A stretch of DNA of 64,000 nt from Amycolatopsis pittospori (GCF_013870525.1 NZ_JACBXD010000028.1:1-64000); one strand, 5' to 3'. Positions 50,396 to 59,492 are shown, counted from the stretch's first letter. Made by a program: numbers and translations. The notes: generated by a model not told the origin, from the letters alone.

Positions 50396-51627
50396 AGCAG
50401 AACCTCCTTGCCCAAGCCCAATCCGGGACATTGGGCATCGCGGTGCCGATAGCTTTCCGGCCATTGCGGCGGCTCACCCATGGAGAAGGTGCTCTTCAGC
50501 AGATCCTCGATCGCGTCCTCGCGCGCGAACTGGTGCGCCAGCCCGAGCAGCGCGCTGATCGCCGTCTGCGCGAGGCTGACGACCTCGTTGAAGGACGCCA
50601 CCAGGTGCAGGAGCGCCAGGAGATCGCCGTCCATCACGAATTCCTTGAGGTTCTTCCATCGGCTGAATTCGGTGATGGCCTTGGCGATCAGGTCGGCCAG
50701 CTTGACCCCGCGCTTGACCGCGAGGCTCTGTCCCTCGGTGAGGATCAGCAGCGCGATGTCGATCGCCGCGCTGTAGAAATGACGGATGTCCTGCATCAGG
50801 TGATAGGCGATCCGCGCCAGCGCCTGGATGGCCAGGCCCGCGCCGCGGAAGTACTGCGCCAATTGGAGAACGCTGGCGCGGTAGACCGTCAGCCAGTTCT
50901 TGGCCCGGTCCGCGGCCTCCCCGACCCAGGGACGCTCGATGCCGAAGCGACCCTGGTTGATGTTGGCCGCGATGTTCTCGAGCCCCGCCGCGGCGTCGGC
51001 GTAGAGCACCGCCTGCGCCTGCAGCACACTCCAGTCGCCGGCGAGTGCCTCGGCGATCATGGTGATGAAGTCCTTCTCGGCACCGGTGAGCGTCTGGATC
51101 AGCTCGGCGAGGTCGCCCAGGGTGCCGCCGAGGTCGAGAAGCTCCTCGGCCGCCTCCTCCACCTTGACCGGCCACCAGTCGGGGTTTTCGATCTGTGCCG
51201 GGTCCGGTCCTCCGTATCCGACGGGGACGGCGTCACGGAATACCGCCGCCGTGGCGGGGTCGCGCACTTCGCCCACCGGCACCGGCGGCGCGTCGGGCTC
51301 CGGATTGAGCTGATCCAGCAGTTTCGCCTGCTCCAGGTCGATCTCGTCGTACCAGTGCGCCACACACCGCAGCTGGTGGCCGACCTGCCCGCCGAGGTCG
51401 GCCGCGAAACGGGACTGACTCAGGGCGTTGCGCTGCCATTCATCGAGTTTCGGCCAGGCGTTGGCCAGGAACCCTTCACCGTTCTCCGTGTCGAAGCCGC
51501 CCCCGCCGGAGATCAGGCGATCGAACCACCGGCGGTAGCTGTCAGCACCCGCCCCCGCCCGCAGCACCAGCTCGCCGAGAGCGCGAACCGCGTCCGGCTC
51601 CACGAAGAATCCTTGACCTGCCGACAT
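50392..51627 (-). CDS. Large helical protein resembling type VII secretion cargo
   Basis: A 411-residue, almost wholly helical protein without signal peptide. The first ~100 residues (FVEPDAVRALGELVLRAGAGADSYRRWFDRLI ... WQRNAL) look like the helical hairpin of WXG100/LXG-like proteins, and the later helices include hydrophobic segments (FYSAAIDIALLILTEG). The C-terminus is not a recognised toxin domain. Assignment as an ESX/T7SS substrate or component is inferred from fold-like appearance only; no secretion genes are visible. Start ATG 51627. Confidence 0.55.
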   Translation of the reverse strand: MSAGQGFFVEPDAVRALGELVLRAGAGADSYRRWFDRLISGGGGFDTENGEGFLANAWPKLDEWQRNALSQSRFAADLGGQVGHQLRCVAHWYDEIDLEQAKLLDQLNPEPDAPPVPVGEVRDPATAAVFRDAVPVGYGGPDPAQIENPDWWPVKVEEAAEELLDLGGTLGDLAELIQTLTGAEKDFITMIAEALAGDWSVLQAQAVLYADAAAGLENIAANINQGRFGIERPWVGEAADRAKNWLTVYRASVLQLAQYFRGAGLAIQALARIAYHLMQDIRHFYSAAIDIALLILTEGQSLAVKRGVKLADLIAKAITEFSRWKNLKEFVMDGDLLALLHLVASFNEVVSLAQTAISALLGLAHQFAREDAIEDLLKSTFSMGEPPQWPESYRHRDAQCPGLGLGKEVLL

Positions 51628-51974
51628 CCGCCGCCCCTCGCACGCTGGAAAGTACCCCTTCGACGTCCACTGAGCTTGACAGGTTGCCGCCAGATGTCAC
51701 ATCACCCGAACGGAGTACTGCCCCGTGGTCTCCTTTTCGCCGGGATGACACCTTTCGGTCAATGACACATATGCGCGGTCGAATACACGCGCCGATCCCA
51801 TTTCGCATACGAAAGTAGGCCGCTTTCGCCGAACCTACTTTCGGCGCTACGGCGCGATAACCGGGCACTCGTAATCTGCGTCACGTCGCGATGAACCGGC
51901 CGCGTCCCTGCGATTTCCGAAAACTCCCCCGTCCCGGCCGGTTCGTCATTCCCTCCTTATCGAAGGAAATTCGC
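51628..51974. other. 347-base intergenic region upstream of the S1 protease
   Basis: No convincing gene. It holds a perfect 10-bp dyad (CGAAAGTAGG at 51810-51819 and CCTACTTTCG at 51834-51843, 14-base centre), a possible operator, and the promoters of the two divergent genes. Confidence 0.6.
51810..51843. promoter_or_regulatory. 10-bp inverted repeat upstream of the secreted protease
   Basis: CGAAAGTAGG and CCTACTTTCG around 14 bases, 131 bases before the protease start. Operator or RNA hairpin; no T-run. Confidence 0.5.
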
Positions 51975-53132
51975 ATGCGAATTCGCGGACCCGTCATGCT
52001 CACCTTGTTCAGCGCCTGTGTCGGTCTCGGTGCCTTCACCGCCCCGGCCACCGCCGCGCCCACCGGCTACGACCAGACGATGCTCGAGACGCTCGCCGAC
52101 CAGCTGCGGGTCAGCCCGCTCCAGGCCGCGCAGAAACTGGATCACGAGAAGGCGCTGATCTCGTCTCTGGACAGCATCAGATCGCGTGGCCTCCACATCG
52201 ACGGCGCGTACTTCGACGACGCCGGTGCCCTCGTCGTGAACACGCCCGACGCCGGAGCCGCGCGGGCCGTCCGTTCCGCCGGGCTGACGGCGCGCACCGG
52301 CGCCCTCGGCGAGAACGCGCTGAACACGTTGTCCGCCACCGTCGGCAAGGTGATCGGCGCCGACGTCACGCAGGTGCAGTCCTGGGGCCCGGAACTCGCG
52401 GCGGACAAGGTCGTCGTCACCGTTCAGCCCGGTGCCGACGCCGAACTCGTCAACCGGCTCTCGGCGCTTTCCGGCGTGACCGTCCGAACAGGACCCGCCC
52501 TCGGCAACAGTACGCAGGCGGACGTCATCCCCGGCCAGATCATGGACCTCGACCCCGGCACGAACTGCTCCCTGGGCTTCCCCGGCACCACCAGCGACGG
52601 TGACAACGTGCTGCTCACCGCCGGGCACTGCGTCGAAGGGAACCCCGACATCCTCAACCGCAACGGTGTGCACATCGGCCGAGGCGTCGCGACCGAGTTC
52701 CCCTCGACCGACATGGGCCTGATGGACATCGACGACGAGGACACCGGCCGCGGCTACGTGGACACCCGCAAGGGCACCACGGTCCGGATCACCGGCAGCT
52801 CGAAGGCTCCGGTCGGCACCACGCTGTGCAAGGCGGGCAACACCACCGGCTGGACCTGCGGCAAGATCACCGCCTACAACCAGACCGTCCGCTACAGCGG
52901 GGAAAGCGTCGCCACCAGCGGCCTGGCCAAGTCCACCGTCTGCACCGAGGGCGGCGACAGCGGCGGCGCCTACATCGCCGGGAACACCGCGCAGGGTATG
53001 ACCTCGGGCGGGCCCAACGACGGGCACGACTGCGGCTACAACCAGGGCTCCAACGCCACCGGCTCGTACTCCTACTACCAGCCTGTCGTGGACGCGGCGA
53101 ACACCTACGGGGTCACGCTGACCCGCTCCTGA
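51975..53132 (+). CDS. Streptogrisin-type S1 serine protease precursor
   Basis: A 385-residue secreted protease with a signal peptide (about 1-27, ending ATAAP), an alpha-lytic-type pro-domain (~35-185) and a chymotrypsin-fold domain. The catalytic triad by motif is H218 (TAGHC), D246 (STDMGLMD) and S329 (GDSGG). Cysteine pairs typical of streptogrisins are present. ATG 51975 follows GAAGGAAA; the frame is open from 51891, but the signal peptide starts here. Followed by a strong intrinsic terminator. Confidence 0.95.
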   Translation: MRIRGPVMLTLFSACVGLGAFTAPATAAPTGYDQTMLETLADQLRVSPLQAAQKLDHEKALISSLDSIRSRGLHIDGAYFDDAGALVVNTPDAGAARAVRSAGLTARTGALGENALNTLSATVGKVIGADVTQVQSWGPELAADKVVVTVQPGADAELVNRLSALSGVTVRTGPALGNSTQADVIPGQIMDLDPGTNCSLGFPGTTSDGDNVLLTAGHCVEGNPDILNRNGVHIGRGVATEFPSTDMGLMDIDDEDTGRGYVDTRKGTTVRITGSSKAPVGTTLCKAGNTTGWTCGKITAYNQTVRYSGESVATSGLAKSTVCTEGGDSGGAYIAGNTAQGMTSGGPNDGHDCGYNQGSNATGSYSYYQPVVDAANTYGVTLTRS

Positions 53133-53139
53133 ACGAACG

Positions 53140-53177
53140 AGCGGCGGTGGCGGGTTTCCCCGCCACCGCCGCTTTTC
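53140..53177 (+). terminator. Intrinsic terminator of the S1 protease gene
   Basis: A 15-bp GC-rich stem (AGCGGCGGTGGCGGG / CCCGCCACCGCCGCT) with a 4-base loop followed by TTTT, 8 bases after the stop codon. Confidence 0.9.
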
Positions 53178-53242
53178 CGTGATGTCACAACGGCGGGACC
53201 GCCGGTGTCTCTTGTCCGTCAAGCCAACGAGAGGAACACCTG

Positions 53243-53728
53243 ATGTCCACCGAGCTCAAATCACGGATGCCCAACCCCGTCGACTTCGTCCCCGACGTGA
53301 TCACGATCGCGCAGGCGCTGAACAAGACCATCCAGGACGGCCCTGTCCCCCGGATCACCATCGGCCTGATGCACCTGCGGGCGGGACAGCTTCTCGGCAG
53401 CACGTATTTCACCATCGGGCAGACCGGCATCCTCCGCGCGGCCGGCGAAACGGAGGAACGCATCACCGCCGTCGCGACCTGGCAGGACTCCCCTCATTTC
53501 ACCGAGGCGGAGCGGGCCGCGCTGGAACTCCTGGAAGCCGTCCTCACCCCGAACCCGGCCGGGGAGCGCGTCTCCGACGAGGTGTACGCCCGGGCGGCCG
53601 CGCAGTACGACGACAAGGCGCTCTGGTCGCTCGTCATGGCGATTTCGTACATCAACTACTTCGCCCCGGCCGCGCTGGTCGCCAAGCCGATCCCCGGCAA
53701 GGCGCCCGGGCAGAACTACACGCCGTAG
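53243..53728 (+). CDS. AhpD-fold (carboxymuconolactone decarboxylase-like) protein lacking its cysteines
   Basis: A 161-residue protein. The AhpD/CMD fold is suggested by LRAAGETEERITAVATWQDSPHFTEAERAALELLEAVL, a strongly conserved stretch. In family members the preceding segment carries the CxxC-H peroxidase motif; here the same positions read GSTYFTIGQ, so both cysteines and the histidine are lost. The peroxidase reaction is therefore unlikely. The start ATG 53243 is preceded by GAGAGGAA. It is followed by a 21-bp repeat array. Confidence 0.78.
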   Translation: MSTELKSRMPNPVDFVPDVITIAQALNKTIQDGPVPRITIGLMHLRAGQLLGSTYFTIGQTGILRAAGETEERITAVATWQDSPHFTEAERAALELLEAVLTPNPAGERVSDEVYARAAAQYDDKALWSLVMAISYINYFAPAALVAKPIPGKAPGQNYTP

Positions 53729-53829
53729 CGAGGGGTAAGGCGAAGGTGGCGTGGTCGGTGCTGTTCGTTGCGTCCGGCCGCGTGGCGGGTGTTGCGAAAG
53801 CAACTCCGGAGGTTGGGCGTGGAGGCGTG

Positions 53830-53940
53830 ACTCGTGTGCTTGGAGACGCCACTCGGGTGTGCGGCGTCTGAGCACGTGAGTTCCGTCTCCAAGCACACGA
53901 GATCCGTGTCCGGACACGCGAGTGTGGTGTCGGGTCACAC
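53830..53940. repeat. 21-bp-periodic inverted repeat array, family B
   Basis: Two units in one orientation (53830-53850 and 53851-53871) are followed by three in the other (53872-53892, 53893-53913, 53914-53934; GCACACGAGATCCGTGTCCGG and variants) plus a partial copy. The period is exactly 21 bases, as in family A, but the consensus differs. Between convergent genes; the rest of 53729-53960 holds no gene. Confidence 0.85.
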
Positions 53941-53960
53941 AGGCCGGCGACCAAGCCACG

Positions 53961-54950
53961 TCACGGCTTGAGGAAGCCGACCAGTTCGGCGGTCACGAAC
54001 CCGGGATTCTCCTCGGCCAGCCAATGTCCCGCCTTGGGCACCTCCACGGCGCGGGCGAGGTCGGCCACCCGGGGTGCCAGCGTCGCTTTCTGGGGTTCGA
54101 GCAGTCCTTCGGCGGTCATCAGCAAGGTCGGTGTGGTGATGGGCTTCGCCTCGGTGTTCGCGGCGGCGTCCTGACCGAGGGTGCGGTAGAGCTCGAACCC
54201 TCCGTGCAGGACCTCCGGCCTGCTGTAGGTGCGGGCGTACTCGCCGATTTCCGCCTCGTCGAAGGGCGGTGGCGCGCCGGGACCGCCGAAAGCGGTTCCG
54301 GCGTAGGCCACTTGGGGATAGAACAGGGAAAGGTATTCGCGGACGTCGTCACCGACGACGGCTTCGGGCACCGTTTTCTGTGAATGGAAAGCGATATGCC
54401 AGCTCAGATTCCGATATGCCGTCGCGTCCAGCGCGGGGCCCGGGAGCGGCAGGTCGAGATAAGCGAGTTTCGTGACGTCCTGGGGAAACTGCGCGGCGTA
54501 GCGGAAAGCGACCGCGGCCCCGAGGTCGTGGCCGGCGATCCGCACGTCGCGCAGTCCCAGACGTCCGCCGACGAGGCCGTGCACGTAGCGGGCGAGGGTG
54601 GCCTTGTCGTACGTGGGCGGCGCGCCGGTGCTGTCGCCCAGGCCGGGGAGGTCGAGGGCATACACCGTGAAGTGCTCGGCCAGCGCCGGCATCACGCGGT
54701 GCCAGGCATACCAGGTCTGCGGCCAGCCGTGCAGCAGGACGAGCGGTGCGCCGCGGCCACCGGTGACGTAGTGCATGCGGACGCCGTCGACGTCGGCGAA
54801 CTCGTGACGGAACTGCCGGGTGAAGGATTCGTCGCCGCGGGTGATGGTCTCGTGGCTCGCGTCCCGGGCTTCGGCTCCGCACGCCGCCGTCGTGAGGACG
54901 AGAGCGGCGGTCAGCGTCGCGGCGACGCGTCTGAATATCCGGCGGGACAT
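53961..54950 (-). CDS. Lipoprotein alpha/beta hydrolase (epoxide hydrolase/dehalogenase-like)
   Basis: A 329-residue exported hydrolase with a lipobox ending TTAAC (C24). The nucleophile is an aspartate (D142 in AGHDLGAAVA), as in epoxide hydrolases and haloalkane or fluoroacetate dehalogenases, not a serine. The oxyanion region is HGWPQTWYAW, and the catalytic His is in AGHWLAEENPG. Cell-surface epoxide hydrolase activity is the best guess; the substrate is not identifiable. Same strand as the DinB-like gene, 21 bases after it. Confidence 0.87.
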   Translation of the reverse strand: MSRRIFRRVAATLTAALVLTTAACGAEARDASHETITRGDESFTRQFRHEFADVDGVRMHYVTGGRGAPLVLLHGWPQTWYAWHRVMPALAEHFTVYALDLPGLGDSTGAPPTYDKATLARYVHGLVGGRLGLRDVRIAGHDLGAAVAFRYAAQFPQDVTKLAYLDLPLPGPALDATAYRNLSWHIAFHSQKTVPEAVVGDDVREYLSLFYPQVAYAGTAFGGPGAPPPFDEAEIGEYARTYSRPEVLHGGFELYRTLGQDAAANTEAKPITTPTLLMTAEGLLEPQKATLAPRVADLARAVEVPKAGHWLAEENPGFVTAELVGFLKP

Positions 54951-54971
54951 GGGAATCTCCGTTTCGGTGCT

Positions 54972-55463
54972 TCAACGTCCGGTGGTGCCGTCGATCAGTT
55001 CGCGCAGGATGTCGGCGTGTCCCGCGTGCCGCGCGGTCTCCTCGATCAGGTGCGTCAGCGTCCATCGCCGTGACGGCGCCGAGCGGCCGCGGTTCGCCGG
55101 GCGCGGACCCGGTTGGGTGAGGTCGTCCCAGGACGCCATCCCGGCGTTCGCTTCGGCGCCGGTTTCCCGATAAGTGGCGAGAATCGCCGCGGCCGTGTCG
55201 TCCGGGGCGGGCTGGAACGTCGCCGGCCAGTCGGTGACCTCGTGGCCGAGCAGCCAGTGCCGTTCCACGAAGGTCAGGTGGTTGACCAGGCCGAGCAGGC
55301 TGGTGCCCGACGGCACGCCCGGGGCACGGGCCTGGGCTTCCGACACGCCTTCCGCCTTGCCCGCGACGGAGGCGCGCAGATAGTCGAGGAAGCCGACGAG
55401 CACGTCCTGTTCGCCGGGCCCGGTCGACGGAGGGCCGGTGTCGCGTTTGCGCCTAGCGCCCAT
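54972..55463 (-). CDS. DinB-like protein (DUF664/mycothiol-transferase fold)
   Basis: A 163-residue four-helix protein of the DinB superfamily. Metal-binding histidines are in LVNHLTFVERHW and in ARHAGHADILREL, the expected triad spacing. Family members in actinobacteria include mycothiol-dependent transferases and unknown DUF664 proteins. Start ATG 55463 overlaps the end of the methyltransferase gene by 11 bases, so they are coupled. Confidence 0.85.
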   Translation of the reverse strand: MGARRKRDTGPPSTGPGEQDVLVGFLDYLRASVAGKAEGVSEAQARAPGVPSGTSLLGLVNHLTFVERHWLLGHEVTDWPATFQPAPDDTAAAILATYRETGAEANAGMASWDDLTQPGPRPANRGRSAPSRRWTLTHLIEETARHAGHADILRELIDGTTGR

Positions 55464-56082
55464 CGCCGGACCTCCTGAGCACCAGCACGTGGTCGACGAC
55501 GGTCGCCGTACGGCCCGCCGGGCCGGTGGCCTGCCGCCGCGGGGTGTCCGCCCGGTCGATCGACCATTCGGCGGGGTCGAGCGCCAGGTCGGCGGCCACT
55601 TCCCAGGGCGTCGGATACGTGGTGTCCGGATCCTGGTTCCACGACCAAGGCGCGGTGGATCCGTGATCGACGACGGTCAGCCGACCGCCCGGGGCAACCG
55701 CTTTCGCGGCGGTCCGCAGGACGTGGGCACGGTCCAGCGCGAACGGGGTGTGCAGGTACTGCGCGGACACCAGGTCGAAAGTGCCGTCGGGGAAGTCCCC
55801 GGCGAGATCGACCCGGAGGGCCGTGATCGGTGCCCCGAGGCTTTCGGCGCGCCGCTGGAGTGAACGCACGGCCGCCCCGGAGATGTCGACCGCCGTCACC
55901 GTCCAGCCGTGGACCGCCAGCCACAACGCGTCCCCGCCCGCGCCGCAGCCGAGGTCGAGGGCGTCGCCCGGCGTCAGCGGCCCGGCGATCTCGGCCAGTC
56001 TCGGGTTCACCCGCGGCGACCCGGCGGCGCGCCGTTCGTAAAGCTCGTCCCAGAATTCCGTGGCCTGGTCCGGAGCGTTCAT
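55453..56082 (-). CDS. Class I SAM-dependent methyltransferase
   Basis: A 209-residue Rossmann-type methyltransferase with motif I LDLGCGAGGDA, VTAVDIS acidic loop and motif IV-like DLVSAQYLHTPF. The substrate is unknown; the relatives are thiopurine-type or general small-molecule methyltransferases. First of three minus-strand genes (methyltransferase, DinB-like, hydrolase). Divergent from the XRE-cupin gene, a likely regulator, across 91 bases. Confidence 0.88.
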   Translation of the reverse strand: MNAPDQATEFWDELYERRAAGSPRVNPRLAEIAGPLTPGDALDLGCGAGGDALWLAVHGWTVTAVDISGAAVRSLQRRAESLGAPITALRVDLAGDFPDGTFDLVSAQYLHTPFALDRAHVLRTAAKAVAPGGRLTVVDHGSTAPWSWNQDPDTTYPTPWEVAADLALDPAEWSIDRADTPRRQATGPAGRTATVVDHVLVLRRSGDGR

Positions 56083-56173
56083 TCCTCACCTCGCATGATC
56101 GGTTCGGGACCTACCTTCGCCTCGGAACCCGACAGATGGCACGAAAACTTGCCGACCTGGCAAGATCGGGTTC

Positions 56174-56746
56174 ATGGCGGACGAGACCGACGAGGTGCTG
56201 GACGCGGTGGGCCCGCGGCTGCGCGCCCTGCGCAAACAGCGCGGTTTGACCCTGGCCGATCTGTCGGCGGCGACCGGGACCTCGGAAAGCACCTTGTCCC
56301 GGCTGGAAAGCGGCGGGCGACGGCCGACCCTGGAACTCCTGCTACCGCTGGCCCGCGTGTACGGCGTGCCGCTCGACGATCTCGTCGGCGCCCCTCGGAC
56401 GGGCGATCCGCGGATCCATCTGCAGCCGATCCACCGTCACGGCATGACGTTCCTCCCGCTCACCCGCCGCGCGGGCGGGGTGCAGGCCTTCAAGATGCTG
56501 ATCCCCAGCCGTCCGGAGCCGGCGGAACCCACCCCGCAGACCCACGGCGGCTACGAATGGGTGTATGTCCTCAATGGACGGTTACGGCTGGTCGTCGGCG
56601 ACCGGGACATGGTGCTGCCGCCCGGGGAGGCCGCCGAATTCGACACGGCGCTGCCGCATTGGCTCGGCTCGGCCGATGGTCACGCCGTCGAAACCCTCGT
56701 CCTGTTCGGGCCCCAGGGCGAGCGGGCCCACGTCCGGCCGCGTTAG
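56174..56746 (+). CDS. XRE-cupin transcriptional regulator
   Basis: A 190-residue protein. The helix-turn-helix spans about 14-68 (LRALRKQRGLTLADLSAATGTSESTLSRLESGGRRPTLELL), and the C-terminal cupin domain covers ~110-190 (GGYEWVYVLNGRLRLVVGDRDMVLPPGEAAEFDTALPH). The cupin probably binds a small ligand. Divergent from the methyltransferase gene. Its stop directly abuts the stop of the convergent response regulator. Confidence 0.93.
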   Translation: MADETDEVLDAVGPRLRALRKQRGLTLADLSAATGTSESTLSRLESGGRRPTLELLLPLARVYGVPLDDLVGAPRTGDPRIHLQPIHRHGMTFLPLTRRAGGVQAFKMLIPSRPEPAEPTPQTHGGYEWVYVLNGRLRLVVGDRDMVLPPGEAAEFDTALPHWLGSADGHAVETLVLFGPQGERAHVRPR

Positions 56747-57349
56747 CTACAGCCAGTCGTGTTCGCGGGCGTACCGCGCGGCTTCGTGCCGGCTCTGGGT
56801 CTGGGTCTTCTGCATGGCGTTGGAGAGATAGTTGCGCACCGTGCCCTGCGCGAGATGCAGCTGGTTCGCGATCTCGGCGACGGAATAGCCCTCGCCGGTC
56901 ACCCTCAGGACGTCGAGTTCCCGTTCGGTGAGAGGGCAGTCGTCGACGACGGCGAGCGCGGAGACATCCGGGTCGATCCAGCGTTTGCCGCCGTGCAGGA
57001 TGGCGATGACCGAGGTGATGTGCGCGGGTTCGGCGGATTTGCTGACGAACCCCTGGACCCCGAGTTTGAGCGCCTTGCGGAGCACCCCGGGTTTCGCGTG
57101 CCGGGTCAGCATGAGGATGACCTGGTTCGGCCGGGTGCGGCGGATCTCCTCGACAGCGCCGAGGCCGTCCACACCGGGCATTTCGAGGTCGATGACGAGA
57201 ACGTCGGGCTCGTGCCGCAGGGTGGCCTCGATGGCCTCCTCGCCGTTCTCCGCTTCGGCGAGCACGGTGATCTCGCCTTCGAGCGGGAGCAGCGCGGCCA
57301 TCGCCTTGCGGAGCAGGGCCTCGTCGTCGGCGAGCACCACGGTGGTCAT
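56747..57349 (-). CDS. NarL/DesR-type response regulator
   Basis: A 200-residue regulator with phosphoacceptor D54 (VIDLEMPG), KSAEP-type lysine and a C-terminal LuxR helix-turn-helix (LTERELDVLRVTGEGYSVAEIANQLHLAQGTVRNYLSNAM). ATG 57349 overlaps the histidine-kinase stop by 4 bases. It pairs with that kinase and probably controls the divergent ABC exporter genes at 58608-60243. Confidence 0.93.
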   Translation of the reverse strand: MTTVVLADDEALLRKAMAALLPLEGEITVLAEAENGEEAIEATLRHEPDVLVIDLEMPGVDGLGAVEEIRRTRPNQVILMLTRHAKPGVLRKALKLGVQGFVSKSAEPAHITSVIAILHGGKRWIDPDVSALAVVDDCPLTERELDVLRVTGEGYSVAEIANQLHLAQGTVRNYLSNAMQKTQTQSRHEAARYAREHDWL

Positions 57350-58473
57350 CGCTTCTCCAGTGCTTCGGTACGTCGGTGCGGGAAGGCGGCGGCCGTCACG
57401 AACTGACCGTCGTCCTGTTCGACCGTCAGTTCGCCTCCCTCGGCGGCGACGCGTTGTTCGAGGGCGGCCAGCCCCCGGAGTTCGGGCAACGGCGCCTGCT
57501 GGGCGCCGTCGTTGACGATGGTGATGCTCCACTCCGCCAAGGTGATCCGCACCCGCGTCGCCTGGGCGTGCCGCAGGATGTTGGTCGTCGTCTCACGCAG
57601 GACCTGCCCGAGCAGCTCGTTCGCACCGGCGGCGACGTCACCCTCGCGGTTGATCCGCACGTGGATCCCGGCGGCCTCGAAGAGGTTCCTCGCGTTCTCC
57701 AGTTCGGCGGAAAGGTTGAGCCGCCGCTGGGCGTAGGCGAGTTCCTTGGTCTGGGTGATGGTGTCGGCCACGAGTTCGTGGATCTCCCCCAGTTCCTGTT
57801 TGGCCCGTTCGGTGTCGATGTCCACCAGTTTCCTGGCGAGCGCCGCCTTCAGCTTCACCACGTGCAGGGTGTGGCCCTGGATGTCGTGCAGATCGCCGGC
57901 GAACCGGACGCGCTCGCGGATGACGGCCAGCTCCGCTTCCCGTTCCCGCGCCTCCTCGAGTTCCGCGACGACGTCGTAGAACTTCTTGTTGGGGAACATG
58001 AGCCCGAGCACGATTACGGTGATCCCCGTCGGAACGTAGACGAACTTGAGCAGGTGGCCGGAGACGTCGTCGGGCGACATCAGCACTCCCGCGGCGCCGA
58101 TCGCCGCGATGTAGCCGACGAGCGCGAGGGCGGCCCAAGCCCGATGGCGGGACAGCTGGGGGACGACGAGGGAGCCGGCGAACGAGAGTCCGAAGAAGGC
58201 CGAACCGCCATCGACCACGAAAACGGAGAACGGCCATACCGCCGCCGCGACGAGCAGGCACGGGAGCGCCACCCGGAAGAGCTCACCCGACGTCCAGCGC
58301 ACGAAGGCCACCAAAGCCGCCACCACGCTCGTGCTCAGGATGATGGCCTGCCACCAGGACCGCGCGTCCGTCGAGACCACGACCACCCCGGAGACGACGA
58401 ACAGCGGGATGAACATGACCCGGTTGAGTCTGCGTAGTTGGCCCTGTGCCGGCTCGGCGTCCACATCAGACAT
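57346..58473 (-). CDS. DesK-like sensor histidine kinase
   Basis: A 375-residue HisKA_3 kinase. Five or so N-terminal membrane helices (about 25-165) form the sensor. The phosphoacceptor His is in RFAGDLHDIQGHTLHVV, and the ATPase G-box is in ELRGLAALEQRVAAEGG, truncated compared with standard kinases. ATG 58473 is the start of recognisable sequence. Such kinases sense the membrane or cell-envelope state. It is co-translated with the response regulator and divergent from an ABC exporter. Confidence 0.92.
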   Translation of the reverse strand: MSDVDAEPAQGQLRRLNRVMFIPLFVVSGVVVVSTDARSWWQAIILSTSVVAALVAFVRWTSGELFRVALPCLLVAAAVWPFSVFVVDGGSAFFGLSFAGSLVVPQLSRHRAWAALALVGYIAAIGAAGVLMSPDDVSGHLLKFVYVPTGITVIVLGLMFPNKKFYDVVAELEEAREREAELAVIRERVRFAGDLHDIQGHTLHVVKLKAALARKLVDIDTERAKQELGEIHELVADTITQTKELAYAQRRLNLSAELENARNLFEAAGIHVRINREGDVAAGANELLGQVLRETTTNILRHAQATRVRITLAEWSITIVNDGAQQAPLPELRGLAALEQRVAAEGGELTVEQDDGQFVTAAAFPHRRTEALEKR

Positions 58474-58607
58474 CGTCCCAGTATCGTCCCCCGGTCGTGG
58501 CGGCCACCAGTGACACCACGTCATATGTTCACCCCAACGAATGTCATGGGCGGACAGTGACGTCACCGCACTGGCCGGAACGCGCCCGAGCCGGTGGAAT
58601 TCACGGC

Positions 58608-59492
58608 ATGACCTCGACACCAGTGATCGACGTTGACCGGCTCAACCTCAAGTACGGCGACTTCCACGCCGTGAAGGATCTGTCCTTTCAGGTGGGACGA
58701 GGCGAGTTCTATGCCCTGTTGGGCACGAACGGCGCGGGCAAGACCTCGACGCTCGAAACCATCGAAGGACACCGGACGCCGACGTCCGGCACCGTGCGGG
58801 TGCTCGGCCTGAGCCCGCGGGACCGCGCCACCGTCCGTCCCAAGATGGGGATCATGTTGCAGGAGAGCGGTTTCTCCCCGGATCTGACGGTGAAGGAATC
58901 GATCCGGCTGATCGGGACGCTGACGCAGCGCACCGACCGGGTCGAACGGGTACTCGGCGTCGTGGACCTGACCCGCAAGGCGAACACGAAGGTGTCACAA
59001 CTTTCCGGCGGCGAGAAGCGGCGGCTGGACTTCGCCACCGCGGTGTACGGCACGCCGGAACTGGTGTTCCTGGACGAGCCGACGACCGGTCTGGACATCC
59101 AGTCGCGTGACGCGCTGTGGGACGCCGTCGACAAGCTGCGCGAGGACGGCTCCACGATCGTGCTCACCACGCACTACCTCGAAGAGGCACAGCAGCGTGC
59201 CGATCGCATCGGCCTGATGCACCGCGGCACCTTCCACCAGGAGGGGACGGTCTCCGAGCTGACGCGGACGCTGCCCGCCGTGATCAAGTTCTCGCTTCCG
59301 CCCTCGGCGCCTTCGCTGCCGTTGCAGGGCAAGCCCGGCGGTGACGGGAAGTTCGTCATCGAGACGTTCGGCCTGCAGAAGGACCTCCACGTCCTGTTGC
59401 GCTGGGCACAGGACCACGCGGTGGAACTGCGAGACCTCGAAGCCGGCCCGACCCGGCTCGACGACGTCTTCCGCGCCATCGACAACGACTGA
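58608..59492 (+). CDS. ABC exporter ATP-binding protein
   Basis: A 294-residue ATPase with Walker A GTNGAGKTS, signature LSGGEKRRLDFA, Walker B LVFLDEPTTGLD and the switch His in LTTHYLEEAQ. The C-terminal extension is typical of drug or lipid exporters. ATG 58608 begins the conserved part. It pairs with the permease gene 31 bases downstream. Divergent from the DesK/DesR-type system, its likely regulator. Confidence 0.94.
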   Translation: MTSTPVIDVDRLNLKYGDFHAVKDLSFQVGRGEFYALLGTNGAGKTSTLETIEGHRTPTSGTVRVLGLSPRDRATVRPKMGIMLQESGFSPDLTVKESIRLIGTLTQRTDRVERVLGVVDLTRKANTKVSQLSGGEKRRLDFATAVYGTPELVFLDEPTTGLDIQSRDALWDAVDKLREDGSTIVLTTHYLEEAQQRADRIGLMHRGTFHQEGTVSELTRTLPAVIKFSLPPSAPSLPLQGKPGGDGKFVIETFGLQKDLHVLLRWAQDHAVELRDLEAGPTRLDDVFRAIDND

